A DNA stretch of 64,000 bases from DASUBV01 sp963725175 (GTDB lineage: Bacteria; Actinomycetota; Actinomycetes; Streptosporangiales; Streptosporangiaceae). Position 1 is the first letter of the stretch. Every line of letters starts with the position of its first letter. This document shows positions 26,284 through 37,835 of this stretch, piece after piece. Below the pieces are notes generated by a model. The model made no database searches. It was not told the DNA's origin and worked only from the letters and a program-made list of their open reading frames with translations. Both the position numbers and the translations under genes were made by a program. The stretch is from contig CAVRXH010000006.1 of the NCBI GenBank assembly GCA_963725175.1, forward strand, positions 5,704,001 through 5,768,000, in the 5' to 3' direction.

Positions 26284-27702
26284 ATGGCGATGACTGCTAC
26301 TTCCGACTTTGAACCCGGCCGCGACTTGGGCCAGCTCGACCTGGAGGACCGGCACGCACTGCGCCGGGTGGCGGGGCTGTCCACCGAGCTCCAGGACGTC
26401 ACCGAGGTCGAGTACCGGGCGCTGCGGCTGGAGCGCGTGGTGCTGATGGGCGTCTGGACCGAGGGCAACCTGGCCCAGGCCGAGCACTCGCTCCGCGAGC
26501 TGTCCCAGCTCGCGGAGACGGCGGGCTCGGAGGTACTGGACGGGCTCATCCAGCGCCGGGGCCGCCCGGACTCGGCCACCTACGTGGGCGCGGGCAAGGC
26601 CGCCGAGCTGGCCGCCGTCGTCGCCTCCTGCGGGGCGGACACCGTCATCTGCGACGGGGAGCTGACCCCTGGCCAGCTCCGCCGCCTGGAGGGCGTGGTC
26701 AAGGTCAAGGTGATCGACAGGACCGCCCTGATCCTCGACATCTTCGCCCAGCACGCGCGGAGCAAGGAGGGCAAGGCCCAGGTCGAGCTGGCCCAGCTCC
26801 AGTACCTGCTGCCCCGGCTGCGCGGCTGGGGCGAGTCGCTGTCCCGGCAGGCCGGCGGCCGGTCGGGCGGCGCGGGCGGCGGCATCGGCACCCGCGGTCC
26901 CGGCGAGACCAAGATCGAGACCGACCGGCGCCGGATCCGGACCAGGATCGCCCGGCTGCGCAGGGAGATCGCGGGGATGTCCGTCGGCCGGGACGTCCAG
27001 CGCGGCCAGCGGCGGCGGCACGAGGTGCCCTCGGTGGTCATCGCCGGCTACACCAACGCCGGCAAGTCCAGCCTGCTGAACCGGATGACCGGCGCCCAGG
27101 TGCTGGTCGACAACTCGCTGTTCGCCACCCTGGACCCGGCCGTGCGCCGGGCCAGGACGCCGCAGGGCTGGCCGTTCACGCTGACCGACACCGTCGGCTT
27201 CGTCCGGCACCTGCCGCATCAGCTCGTGGACGCGTTCCGGTCCACGCTGGAGGAAGTGACCGACGCCGACCTGGTGCTGCACGTGGTGGACGGCTCGGAC
27301 GACGATCCGAAGGCGCAGCTTGCCGCGGTACGCGAGGTGCTGGCCGAGATCGGCGCGCGGGACCTGCCCGAGGTGGTCGTGATCAACAAGGCGGACGCGG
27401 CCGACCCGCTAGAGCTGGAGGCGCTGCGGCTGGCCGAGCCCGGCGCGGTGGTGGTCGTCTCCGCGCGGACCGGCGAGGGCGTCGACAAGCTGCTGGCCCA
27501 GGTGGAGCAGCTGCTGCCGCGCAAGCAGCGGGAGCTGACCGTCACCCTGCCCTACGACCGCGGCGATCTGGTCTCCCGTGCGCACCGCGAGGGCGAGGTG
27601 CTCCAGGTACGGCACGGCGAGGACGGCACCGAGCTGACGGCGCGGGTCCCGCTGGGCCTGGCCGCCGAGCTGGACCAGTTCGCCAGGGCGGTCCCCGGCT
27701 GA
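26284..27702 (+). CDS. hflX: GTPase HflX
   Basis: A 472-aa ribosome-associated GTPase that splits stalled or hibernating 70S ribosomes. The N-terminal HflX domain has GAGKAAEL and VIDRTALILDIFAQHARSKEG. A Gly-rich hinge (GGRSGGAGGGIGTRGPGE) leads to the G domain with G1 GYTNAGKS near residue 254, G3 DTVGF and G4 NKAD. The C-terminal extension follows. Start ATG 26284 or ATG 26290. Its usual neighbourhood with miaA and dapF is loosened here by insertion of the DUF4097 and glycolate blocks. Confidence 0.94.
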   Translation: MAMTATSDFEPGRDLGQLDLEDRHALRRVAGLSTELQDVTEVEYRALRLERVVLMGVWTEGNLAQAEHSLRELSQLAETAGSEVLDGLIQRRGRPDSATYVGAGKAAELAAVVASCGADTVICDGELTPGQLRRLEGVVKVKVIDRTALILDIFAQHARSKEGKAQVELAQLQYLLPRLRGWGESLSRQAGGRSGGAGGGIGTRGPGETKIETDRRRIRTRIARLRREIAGMSVGRDVQRGQRRRHEVPSVVIAGYTNAGKSSLLNRMTGAQVLVDNSLFATLDPAVRRARTPQGWPFTLTDTVGFVRHLPHQLVDAFRSTLEEVTDADLVLHVVDGSDDDPKAQLAAVREVLAEIGARDLPEVVVINKADAADPLELEALRLAEPGAVVVVSARTGEGVDKLLAQVEQLLPRKQRELTVTLPYDRGDLVSRAHREGEVLQVRHGEDGTELTARVPLGLAAELDQFARAVPG

Positions 27703-27709
27703 TCCCGGA

Positions 27710-27738
27710 AACGCGAAACGGACGCTGCGTCTCGCGTT
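27710..27738 (+). terminator. Possible terminator after hflX
   Basis: AACGCGA (27710-27716) pairs with TCGCGTT (27732-27738), and an inner GACG-CTG-CGTC stem (27721-27731) extends the structure with an internal bulge. The hairpin begins 8 bp after the hflX stop and is followed by only two further T residues, so the call is tentative. Confidence 0.4.
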
Positions 27739-27992
27739 TTGCGTATCACACTTTTGGTAACGCTCCGCGCCCGCGCGGGCTTGTTACTGAACGGTAGGTT
27801 CCGGATTCGGCCCGACTTGAATTGCCGGGCGCAATTGCGGCGGGCGCAACCCGCCTCACCTGCGGCGGCTCCCCAGAAATGACCCTGTACACGGATGCTC
27901 TCGTGCAATACCGTGACTGAACCGATACGTTGACTGGCACTATTAGGACCAGGATCGACGCTCCGGAAAGACCGCGAACTTACAGGGGACGG

Positions 27993-29201
27993 ATGACCGT
28001 TCGGCTGCTCACCAACATTGGCCGGCTCTGGACCGGCTCTGAGGTGTGGAGCAATGCCGCCATCCTGTCCCAGGATGACCGGATCGCGTGGGTCGGGCCG
28101 GCGGCCGAGCTGCCGTCCAGCATCCCCGGCGTCATCAACGACATCGTGGACGTTGACCACGTCGAGAACCTGAACGGCGCGCTCGTCACGCCGGGCCTGA
28201 TCGACGCGCACTCCCACCCGGTCTACGCCGGCAACCGCTGGGCCGAGCTGGCCATGCGCGCGGGCGGTGCGGCCGAGGCGGAGATCAGCGCGGCCGGCGG
28301 CGGCATGGCCTCCACCGTCACCGTCACCAGGGGGACCGACCCCTGGACCCTGTGCAACGGGGTTCGCGCCCGGCTGCGGGCCTGGGTGACCACCGGCACC
28401 ACCACCATCGAGGCCAAGACCGGCTACCACCTGACCAGGGACGGCGAGCTGGCCGACGTCCGGCTGCTGCGCTCGCTGGAGAACGAGCCGGGGATGCCGC
28501 GGGTGCACGTCACCCTGTTCGCGGCGCACGCGGTGCCGCCCGAGTTCTTCGGCCGCCGCGAGGACTACGTGGACGCGGTGGGGAGCTGGTGCGCCGACGC
28601 GGCCACCGCCGGCGCGGACAGCGTGGACGTGTACTGCGCCGACGGCAGGTTCACCACCCGGGAGGCCCACTGGATCCTGGGCGCGGGCCGGGCCGCCGGG
28701 CTGCTGCCCCGGCTGCATGCCTGCGGCAAGGCCGGCGGCGCCGCCCGGCTGGCCGCCGAGATCGGCTGTGCCTCGGCCGACCTGCTGCACGACGCCGACG
28801 ATGAGGACGTGGCCGCGCTGTCCAGGGCCGGGGTGGCCGCCGTGCTCTGCCCGGCGGCCACGGCCGAGTCCGGCCGCACCCCGCCCGTCAGGGCGCTGCT
28901 TGACCGCGGCGTGGCCGTCGCGCTTGGCTCGGACCACTCGCCGGGCCGCACCGGGATCACCTCGATGCCGCTGATCATCTCGATGGCCATCGCGGGCTAC
29001 GGGATGAGCGTCACCGAGGCCCTGCGGGCCGCGACCCTCGGCGGCGCGCAGGCGCTGCGGGCGCCCGATCGCGGCGTGCTGGCCCGCGGCCGCCTGGCCG
29101 ACATCGTCGCCTGGGACGCCGACCACGAGGGCGCCTTCGCCTGGGCCTACGGCCTCCGCCCCTACCGCGTCTGGCGCGGCGGCGAGCTAGTCACCGACTA
29201 G
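27993..29201 (+). CDS. Imidazolonepropionase-like metal-dependent amidohydrolase
   Basis: A 402-aa TIM-barrel amidohydrolase related to HutI. Metal-ligand motifs are DAHSHPVYAG (HxH), TIEAKTGY, RLHACGKAGG and LGSDHSPG (late Asp). HutI opens imidazolonepropionate in histidine degradation. However, no hut genes are nearby, and some HutI landmarks are altered: the second metal-histidine motif reads HACG. Another cyclic amide substrate is quite possible. ATG 27993 follows a CAGGGGAC site; the open frame extends upstream to 27930 without a good start. About 290 bp before it contain no gene. Confidence 0.75.
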   Translation: MTVRLLTNIGRLWTGSEVWSNAAILSQDDRIAWVGPAAELPSSIPGVINDIVDVDHVENLNGALVTPGLIDAHSHPVYAGNRWAELAMRAGGAAEAEISAAGGGMASTVTVTRGTDPWTLCNGVRARLRAWVTTGTTTIEAKTGYHLTRDGELADVRLLRSLENEPGMPRVHVTLFAAHAVPPEFFGRREDYVDAVGSWCADAATAGADSVDVYCADGRFTTREAHWILGAGRAAGLLPRLHACGKAGGAARLAAEIGCASADLLHDADDEDVAALSRAGVAAVLCPAATAESGRTPPVRALLDRGVAVALGSDHSPGRTGITSMPLIISMAIAGYGMSVTEALRAATLGGAQALRAPDRGVLARGRLADIVAWDADHEGAFAWAYGLRPYRVWRGGELVTD

Positions 29202-29214
29202 CGCGCGCTGTTCC

Positions 29215-29256
29215 CCTGTGTCCACAGGACTCCGGCTGCGCGCGTCCTTGTCCACA
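29215..29256. promoter_or_regulatory. CCTGTG-TC-CACAGG palindrome and DnaA-box-like site
   Basis: A 14-bp palindrome (29215-29228) contains TGTGTCCACA, and a second site TTGTCCACA (29248-29256) equals the high-GC DnaA-box consensus. The two lie about 30 bp apart in the 176-bp gap before the DUF222-HNH gene. They may mark DnaA-linked control or be coincidental. Confidence 0.4.
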
Positions 29257-29377
29257 GCGGGCAGCCGTCGCTGGTTCCGTGCCGTCCGGTGCCAGAGAAT
29301 TGGCCTGGAGCCGAACACAGGAGCTAATCCTGGTACCAGGCGGCGGCTCGCGGTGACTTGCCGGAGGGAGGCAGCGC

Positions 29378-31003
29378 ATGGAGTTCGGTGGCTCGTTCAC
29401 CGGTACGGCGGATGCGCTGTCGGCGGCGGTAGCGGGGCTGGGGTTCGTGGCGGGGTCGGATGCGGGGTCGCTGCCCGGAGCGGAGCTGGCGGACTGCCTG
29501 CGGGGACTGGAGCGGGTCGAGTCGGTGCTGACGGCGGCGCGGGCGCGGGTGCTGGCGGCGTTCAATAGCCAGGGCGTGTTCGAGGCGGACGGGCAGCGGG
29601 GCTGCCGTCCGTGGCTGGCCTGGCAGACCCGGGTGACCAGCGGCGCGGCGGCCGGAGCGCTGGGCTGGATGCGGCGCCTGGCCGTCCACCCGCTGGTCGC
29701 CGGCGCGCTGGGCGAGGCGGTGGTCTCGGAGTCGTGGGCTAGGCGGGTGTGCGAGTGGTCGGATCGTCTCCAGCCTGAGCTGCGGCAGGACGCGGATCAG
29801 ATCTTGCTGGGTGCGGTTGCCGGGGGCGCGGACCTGGCGGATCTGTCGGGGCTGGCGGAGGAGATGTTCCGGCGCTCCGCGCCGCCGGACCCGGATGGGC
29901 CGGATGACGGGTTCGGGGACCGGAACCTGACCCTGGATGTGCATTACCGGGGTGCCGGGAAGCTGTTCGGCGACCTGACCCCCGAATGCGCCGCCGCCGT
30001 CACCGCCGTGCTGGAGTCCCTGGGCAAGAGAGCCGGCCCGAGGACGACCGGTCGGCTGCGCAGCGCCGCCACGACGCCCTGGAGGAGGCGTGCCGGCGGC
30101 TGGCCGGGAGCGGGATGCTGCCGGAGGTCGCGGGCCAGCCAGCGCAGGTCCAGCTCCATATCCCGCTGGACCAGCTCCGCGACCTGCCCGGCGCCGCGGA
30201 AGCCGAGCGCCAGTGGCTAGCCGCGGCTCACCGGCCAGGCAGGCGGCAGCACGCGGGACTGGCTCGCGGGCCGTGCCGCCGGGGACGGCGAGCCGGGCTG
30301 GGCGGCCAGCAGGGCCGCTGCCGAGGCCTACTCCTGCGACGCCGTGATCACCCCCGTCATCACCGGGCACCTGGACCCCGCTGTCCTCGCCGCCATGACC
30401 CGCGACTACCTCGACCCCGGCCACTACGAGGCAATGGCTTCCGGGGTGCCCAGGGACAAGAACGGATGGCGACGCGACGCGCCCCCCAGCCCCCGCAGCA
30501 TGCGGCGGGTACAGGACACGCTCCTGCGGTACGCCGCCGACGTGCTGTCCGGCCCGACGGGGCTGGCGGCGTTCCTGCGGACCGGGGTCCTGGCCGCTGA
30601 CCTGCCCGCGCCCCGCTGGCCCGGCGACGACGCCAGCGGGAGCGGGAGCGTCCTGGGCGGGTTCCCGGCCTCGGTGAGCCTGCCGCTGGACACCGGGACA
30701 CCCACGCCGACCGTGCCGCCGCACCTGCGCAGGGCCGTGGCCCGCCGGGACCGGCGATGCGCGTTCCCCGGCTGCCGGCAGCGACCCCAAGCCTGCCAAG
30801 TGCATCATCTGATTCCGAGGTCACACGGCGGACCTACCGCGCTCTGGAACCTCGTGCTCCTATGCCCGTTTCACCACCTCATCGCCATCCACAGGTGGGG
30901 ATGGCAACTCGTCCTCCACGCCGACGGCACGACCACGGCCACCAGCCCGGACGGCGCCAGGACCTTGCACAGCCACGGGCCACCCGGCACCGCGGCCGCC
31001 TGA
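29378..31003 (+). CDS. DUF222 / HNH endonuclease (13E12-type), two frameshifts
   Basis: A protein of about 541 aa with an N-terminal DUF222 helical domain and a C-terminal HNH nuclease. DUF222 is seen in ELADCLRGLERVESVLTAARARVLAAF. The HNH part has CAFPGCRQRPQACQVHHLIP, then WNLVLLCPFHH and GWQLVLHADGTT. Three frames are needed: one base is missing near 30035, and one is extra between 30221 and 30256. The middle segment includes RRHDALEEACRRLAGSGMLP. These proteins are multicopy in actinobacteria (mycobacterial REP13E12 relatives) and may be selfish or defence-related; the function is not settled. Unlike the core genes here, real inactivation is conceivable. Confidence 0.78.
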
Positions 31004-31023
31004 CCGGTGGCATGCTGTCTGGC

Positions 31024-32028
31024 ATGCCTGCCGCGCCGCCGCCCCCTGTCCGGCCCGTTACCGTCATCACCGGCGAGGAAGAGCTGCTGGTCGAGCGGGC
31101 CGTGGCGGCCGTGGTGTCGGCCGCTGTCGGCGGCCAGGGCGGTGCTGGCGGACAGGGCGGGGCCGAGGCCGCTGACGTGCATGAGGTGCCCGCGGCCGGG
31201 CTGTCGCCAGGCGAGCTGACCGGGCTGACCGCGCCGTCGCTGTTCGGCGGGGCCGCCGTGGTGGTGGTGCGCGGCGCTCAGGACGCCGGCAAGGACCTCG
31301 CCGCCGAGCTGACCCGGCTGGCAAGCGCCCCGGTCCCTGACGTGGTGCTGGTGATCACCCACGCGGGCGGGGCGAAGGGCAAGGCGCTGCTTGGCGGCCT
31401 GCTGGCGGCCGGCGCGGCGCGGGTGGACTGCCCGGCGGTGAAGCGGTTCGGGGACCGGATGGACTTCCTGCGCGGGGAGTTCCGGCGGGCCGGGCGCAAG
31501 GCGGATGACTCGGGGCTGCGCGGGCTGCTTGACGCGGTCGGCACGGACCTGCGCGACCTGGCCGCCGCGTGCTCGCAGCTTTCCTCCGACACCGACGGGG
31601 TGATCAACGCCGCGGTGGTGGCCAGGTACTACCGGGGCCGGGCGGAGGCTACCGGGTTCACGGTGGCGGACCGGGCGGTGGAGGGCAACCTGCCCGGCGC
31701 GCTTGAGCAGCTCCGCTGGGCGCTGGCCACCGGCACCGCGCCGGTGCTGATCTGCAGCGCGCTGGCCCAGGGGGTCAGGGCGCTTGGCCGGGTGGGGTCG
31801 GCGTCGCGCACGGCGCGGCCCGAGGCGCTGGCCGCCGAGCTGGGCATGCCGCCCTGGAAGATCGACCGGACCCGCCAGCAGCTTCGCGGCTGGACGGCGG
31901 CGGGACTGGCCACCGCGCACGCCGCGGTGGCCGAGGCGGACGCTCAGGTAAAAGGGGAGGGCACCAGCGCCGGGTACGCGCTGGAGCGGGCGATCACCAC
32001 GATCGTGGCCTGCCGCGCCCAGGGCTGA
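31024..32028 (+). CDS. holA: DNA polymerase III subunit delta
   Basis: A 334-aa clamp-loader subunit that opens the beta clamp. It begins PVTVITGEEELLVERAVAAV, the degenerate P-loop region of HolA. Later segments include LTAPSLFGGAAVVVVRGAQ, VDCPAVKRFGDRMDFL and the C-terminal collar (PWKIDRTRQQLRGWTAAGL). A Gly/Ala-rich insertion (GGQGGAGGQGG) is near residue 40. ATG 31024 was chosen over ATG 31012. It faces rpsT, a conserved arrangement in actinobacteria. Confidence 0.92.
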   Translation: MPAAPPPPVRPVTVITGEEELLVERAVAAVVSAAVGGQGGAGGQGGAEAADVHEVPAAGLSPGELTGLTAPSLFGGAAVVVVRGAQDAGKDLAAELTRLASAPVPDVVLVITHAGGAKGKALLGGLLAAGAARVDCPAVKRFGDRMDFLRGEFRRAGRKADDSGLRGLLDAVGTDLRDLAAACSQLSSDTDGVINAAVVARYYRGRAEATGFTVADRAVEGNLPGALEQLRWALATGTAPVLICSALAQGVRALGRVGSASRTARPEALAAELGMPPWKIDRTRQQLRGWTAAGLATAHAAVAEADAQVKGEGTSAGYALERAITTIVACRAQG

Positions 32029-32060
32029 GGCCCGGCGGCGGGCAGGCCGGCGAGGGTGGT

Positions 32061-32330
32061 CTAGGCCTTGGTCAGCTCGTGCGCGCGCTGGGCGATGGCC
32101 GACTTGCGGTTGGCCGCCTGCTTCTTGTGGATAACGCCCTTGCTGACGGCCCTGTCGAGCTTGGTGGAGGCAGCCCGCATCGCCGCGGTCGCCTCCTCCG
32201 CGTTGCCCGCGTCGGCGGCCTCGCGGAACTTGCGCACGGCGGTCTTCAGCTCGGACTTCACGGCCTTGTTGCGCTGCCGTGCCTTCTCGTTCTGCTTGAT
32301 CCGCTTGATCTGGGACTTAATATTCGCCAC
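32061..32330 (-). CDS. rpsT: 30S ribosomal protein S20
   Basis: An 89-aa lysine/arginine-rich three-helix protein that binds 16S rRNA early in 30S assembly. The start MANIKSQIKRIKQNEKARQR and the end SKGVIHKKQAANRKSAIAQR are family-typical. The start codon is GTG. It is divergent from lepA across 271 bp containing no other gene, and convergent with holA. Confidence 0.97.
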   Translation of the reverse strand: MANIKSQIKRIKQNEKARQRNKAVKSELKTAVRKFREAADAGNAEEATAAMRAASTKLDRAVSKGVIHKKQAANRKSAIAQRAHELTKA

Positions 32331-32601
32331 GCGAGTGCCTCGCTCGATTCAGGTCGGTGGGTGCCGGGCGGCTGCGCACGCGGGCATGCGGCACAAGCTG
32401 ATTGCAGGCAGCCGGCATGTCAGGATAGCCGAGATCCGGGCTGGCCCTCAAACCAGCGCCCCCTTCCCTGGCCGCTGGCGTGGGCACCGGCCGCGGCGTG
32501 TAACGATAGACCGCTGAACACTATGCCGACCACCTGGCGGAATCTCTGTGCCACCGACCTCCGGGCCACCCGCTTCCGGGCCATCATCCGCGCGTGCCGC
32601 G

Positions 32602-34443
<1,842 letters not shown>

Positions 34444-34453
34444 CGCCGGCCCG

Positions 34454-34808
34454 CTAGTGGTTGCTGCTGATGACCACGAGGAGCAGGACGAGCACGAAGA
34501 ACACCATCCCGGCGCAGCCGAGGATCAGGCCGGTCAGGCCCATGCCCCGGGCCGCCCAGGCTCCTGGCCTTGCTGACGCCGATGGCGCCGAAGATGATCG
34601 CCAGCAGCGCGAACAGCGGCAGGATGAAGAACAGGACCTGGGCGATGGCGCAGACCAGCGCGGCGATCGAGAACCCGTTGCGCTGCCGCGCCCCCGGGTA
34701 CCCGCCCTGCGGCCCGTAGTCGGGCTGACCGGGCTGCTGCCCGTACGGCTGCTGCCCGAACGGCGGCTGTCGGTACTGCGCCTGACCGAAGTCGTCAGAT
34801 GTTGTCAT
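34454..34808 (-). CDS. DUF4190 small membrane protein, frameshifted
   Basis: A membrane protein of about 117 aa. The N-terminal half is a Gln/Pro/Tyr/Gly-rich cytosolic tail (QPPFGQQPYGQQPGQPDYG). A first membrane helix follows (FSIAALVCAIAQVLFFILPL...GAIGVSKA). One extra C near 34552 shifts the frame; with it removed the protein continues GMGLTGLILGCAGMVFFVLV, a second helix, and ends at the TAG at 34454. DUF4190 proteins have unknown function. A longer DUF1707-DUF4190 paralogue lies immediately upstream on the same strand. Confidence 0.75.
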
Positions 34809-34826
34809 GGCCGGCCCGTCCCGTCG

Positions 34827-35327
34827 TCAGGATCCGTGTGCCGCGTGCGCGGCGATGATGATTACCCAGGTGAGGAGAGCGATCACGGCGACGGCGGTCG
34901 CCAGGCCCGCCCAGCCAAGCGCCAGCCCCCATGCCGCTACGGACCCGCCGCGGTCGCCGGTCTCGCGGATCTGGCGGCGCGCGATGTGGCCGAGCACGAT
35001 CGCGGGGATGGTGCTGAGCATCCCGGTGAACGGCTGGGCGATGCCGCAGGCCAGGGCGGCGACCGCGAGCCCGTTGGTCCGCCTGGGCACCGGCTGGTCG
35101 GGGTAGGCCGCGCGGCCGGGCAGGTCGCTGGTGAGCGTGTCGAGCTGCGCGTAGCTGCGGGCCGTCAGCGCCTGCGTCACCCGAGCGTCATGCTCGTCCC
35201 TGTCCAGCCGGCCGGCGGCGTACGCCGTCTGGAGCATCCCGACCGCTGCTTCCCTGTCCCGGTCGGTCACCCGGATCGTCGGGACGGCCGGCGTCCCGTT
35301 CGCTTTCACACCGTAGTTCCCGTCCAC
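34827..35327 (-). CDS. DUF1707-DUF4190 two-domain membrane protein
   Basis: A 166-aa protein. The N-terminal DUF1707 (SHOCT-like) module is RVTDRDREAAVGMLQTAYAAGRLDRDEHDARV, about residues 19-50. A linker leads to a DUF4190 module with two membrane helices, around GLAVAALACGIAQPF and GLATAVAVIALLTWVIII. DUF1707 is common in actinobacterial membrane proteins and may mediate protein contacts; no reaction is known. It forms a pair with the DUF4190 gene 18 bp downstream. Confidence 0.85.
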   Translation of the reverse strand: MDGNYGVKANGTPAVPTIRVTDRDREAAVGMLQTAYAAGRLDRDEHDARVTQALTARSYAQLDTLTSDLPGRAAYPDQPVPRRTNGLAVAALACGIAQPFTGMLSTIPAIVLGHIARRQIRETGDRGGSVAAWGLALGWAGLATAVAVIALLTWVIIIAAHAAHGS

Positions 35328-35416
35328 GCCCCGTCCGTATCGTCTCGAAGACGGTCCCGAATGCCTCCAGGTTAACCGCTGGACAGGCCGGCGTGCCGGT
35401 CGGATAACGTGCGGAT

Positions 35417-36060
35417 ATGGCAGGTGCCCTGGTGATCTCAGTGAACCGTGGTGCTGCCGCCGACCTCGTGGTCAGGCAGGAGCCGGAGCGCACCGGCATC
35501 GACAAGCGGCCGGCGGCCGGGCCGGTGCGGGTCAGCCGGGACGGGCTGGACGGCGACGTGAGCGTCGACCGGGTCAATCACGGCGGCGAGGACCAGGCCG
35601 TGTACGCCTATGCTCGGGAGGACCTGGACTGGTGGGCCGGGCAGCTCGGCTGCGAGCTGCGCGACGGCGTGTTCGGGGAGAACATCACCACGGCGGGCCT
35701 GGACATCACCGGCTCGGTGATCGGCGAGACCTGGCAGCTCGGCGAGGTGGTCGTCCAGGTCACCGCGCCCCGGATGCCGTGCGTCACGTTCCAGGCCTGG
35801 ATGGGGCAGGAGCACTGGGTCCGCCGGTTCGCCCGCGCGCAGCGGCCAGGGGCGTACCTGCGGGTGCTGCGCGAGGGCGCGGTCCTGGCCGGGGACCCGG
35901 CCAGGATGCTGTCCAGCCGGCCCTGCGGGTGACCCTGCCCGAGGCGATGCGGGCCTACTACGGTGACGCGGACATCATGCGCCGGGTACTTGAGGTGGAA
36001 GGACACAGCACCAGGTGGGACGAGTTCGCCGTGAAGGTGCTCCGCCGGGCCAGCGCCTAG
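35417..36060 (+). CDS. MOSC domain protein, frameshifted near the C-terminus
   Basis: A protein of about 214 aa with a MOSC domain, the fold of molybdenum-cofactor sulfurase C-termini that carries sulfur to diverse metal-sulfur clusters. The core includes DGLDGDVSVDRVNHGGEDQA, GVFGENITTAGLDI and the conserved cysteine in TAPRMPCVTFQAWM. One missing base near 35928 breaks the frame; the other frame continues VTLPEAMRAYYGDAD and ends at 36060. Stand-alone YiiM-like MOSC proteins reduce N-hydroxylated compounds in some bacteria, but this one's substrate is unknown. Confidence 0.8.
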
Positions 36061-36075
36061 GCCGGGCGGGCTGAG

Positions 36076-37295
36076 GTGGCGGGCCAGCCGCCGGACGGCC
36101 AGCCGGTCCCCGCCGACGGCAGCCTGCCCCAGGAGGCCGTTGACCGGCTCGGCAGCGCCCCGTTCGGGCTATATGTGCATGTTCCGTTCTGCGTGACCAG
36201 GTGCGGCTACTGCGACTTCAACACCTACACGGCCGCGGAGCTTGGCTCGGGCGCGTCCAGGGAGACCTACCCGGAGCTGGCCATCGCGGAGGTCGCGCTG
36301 GCCGGGAAGGTCCTGGGCGGGAGGGCGGGCCGGCCTCCACCGTGTTCTTCGGCGGGGGGACGCCGACCCTGCTGCCGGCCTCGGCGCTGGCGGCGATCCT
36401 GCGCGCCGTCGACGCGGAGTTCGGCCTGGCGGCCGACGCGGAGATCACCGTGGAGGCCAACCCGGAGACGGTGGACGAGCGGAGCCTGGCGGAGCTGCGC
36501 GCCGCCGGGATCACCCGGATCTCGCTGGGCATGCAGAGCGCGGTGCCGCACGTGCTGGCGGTGCTGGACCGCACGCACCGGCCCGGCCGGCCCGAGCGGT
36601 GCGCGGCCTGGGCGCGGGCCGCCGGCTTCGAGCACGTCAGCCTGGACCTGATCTACGGCACGCCGGGGGAGACCGCGGCGGACTGGGAGCGCTCCGTGCG
36701 GGCCGCGCTGGCGGCGGGCCCCGACCACATCTCGGCGTACGCGCTGATCGTGGAGGAGGGCACCAGGCTGGCCGCCCGGATCAGGCGCGGCGAGCTGCCG
36801 CCGCCCGACGACGACGAGATGGCCGACCGGTACCTGGCCGCCGAGGACTGGCTGAGCGCGGCTGGCTTCGCCTGGTACGAGGTGTCCAACTGGGCGACCA
36901 CGCCGGGCGGGCGGTGCCGTCACAACCAGCTCTACTGGACCGGCGGGGACTGGTGGGGCATCGGTCCCGGGGCGCACAGCCACGTCGGCGGCACCCGCTG
37001 GTGGAACGTGCGGCACCCGGCCGCTTACGCCAGGCGGATCGCCGAGGGGGCCAGCCCCGGCCAGGCTCGGGAGGTCCTGGGCGACGGCGAGCGGCTGCTG
37101 GAGCGGGTGATGCTGGCCACCAGGCTGGCGCAGGGCTGTCCGGTCAGCCTGCTGTCGCCGCGCGGGCTGGCCGCCGCGCGGGGCGCGGTGGCGCGCGGCC
37201 TGGCCGAGCCCGCCGCCTACGCCGGCGGGCGGGTGGTGCTGACCACCAGCGGCCGGCTGCTCGCGGACGGGGTGATCAGGGACCTCACGGACTAA
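36076..37295 (+). CDS. hemW: Heme chaperone / radical-SAM protein HemW, frameshifted
   Basis: A protein of about 406 aa that delivers heme and is related to coproporphyrinogen dehydrogenase HemN. The radical-SAM cysteines are C39, C43 and C46 in CVTRCGYC. Downstream are VFFGGGTPTLLP, EANPETVDE, SLDLIYGTPGET and HNQLYWTGGDWWGIGPGAHS. A base is missing in the G/C run near 36330-36340 just before ASTVFFGGGTP. The GTG start at 36076 follows the MOSC gene closely. The stop overlaps the convergent DUF4870 gene by 11 bp. Position between lepA and hrcA is typical for actinobacteria. Confidence 0.88.
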
Positions 37296-37731
37296 CGACG
37301 GTCGCGCAGATCCACCGGGGGAACTGATAGAACTCGCCCAGGCTGGCCCGGACCGCGGCGCGGACCAGGTACAGCAGCGCGATCAGCCACAGCGCCACGG
37401 CCAGCGGCAGCGCGATCTCCAGCGCGGCGCTGACCGCGTCCACCGCCAGCACCCCGAACAGGATCAGCGCGCAGACGTTATAAAGCGCCAGGGTGATCGC
37501 CATGTTCAGCGCCTGGGTGGCATGCAGCCGCAGGTAGGGCGACCCGGCCGACCTGCCGACCCGGATGGCAAGCGGGGCCACGAAGTTGAAGAACGGGATG
37601 CCCATGTAGGCGAGCATCGCCCAGGCCTCGTCGCCGTCCCGCGCGGGCAGCGGGGCGCCCGGTCCTTCCCCGGGGGCATCCGCCTCCGAGCCGTCCCAGT
37701 CCCCGTCATCCTGCGCTGGAAATCCCGTCAT
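37285..37731 (-). CDS. DUF4870 family small membrane protein
   Basis: A 148-aa protein with an acidic, Pro/Gly-rich cytosolic N-terminus and the DUF4870 core EAWAMLAYMGIPFFNFVAPLA. Then come LRLHATQALNMAITLALYNV and about three membrane helices in total. Function of the family is unknown. ATG 37731 is preferred over the longer frame start at 37836 because the extra N-terminus is not family-like and would run into the hrcA promoter. It overlaps the hemW end convergently. Confidence 0.8.
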   Translation of the reverse strand: MTGFPAQDDGDWDGSEADAPGEGPGAPLPARDGDEAWAMLAYMGIPFFNFVAPLAIRVGRSAGSPYLRLHATQALNMAITLALYNVCALILFGVLAVDAVSAALEIALPLAVALWLIALLYLVRAAVRASLGEFYQFPRWICATVVSP

Positions 37732-37835
37732 TCGTCCTCGTTCGTCGGCCGCTGGCCTAACGCTAGCCGGTTCCGCCGGAATATGACGGCCGCAAGCCGC
37801 CGCGCGAAGGCATCGGCTTAGTAGTGTTCCGGCCA

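Noticed and set aside
27993..29201. Histidine-degradation (hut) locus
   Set aside because: No hutH, hutU or related gene is adjacent and the metal-site motif differs from standard HutI, so only a HutI-like amidohydrolase is claimed.
29215..29256. Replication origin
   Set aside because: Only two DnaA-like boxes and none of dnaA, dnaN or gyrB nearby.
29378..31003. Insertion sequence or transposase
   Set aside because: DUF222-HNH proteins are multicopy, but no terminal inverted repeats or target duplications were seen around this copy.
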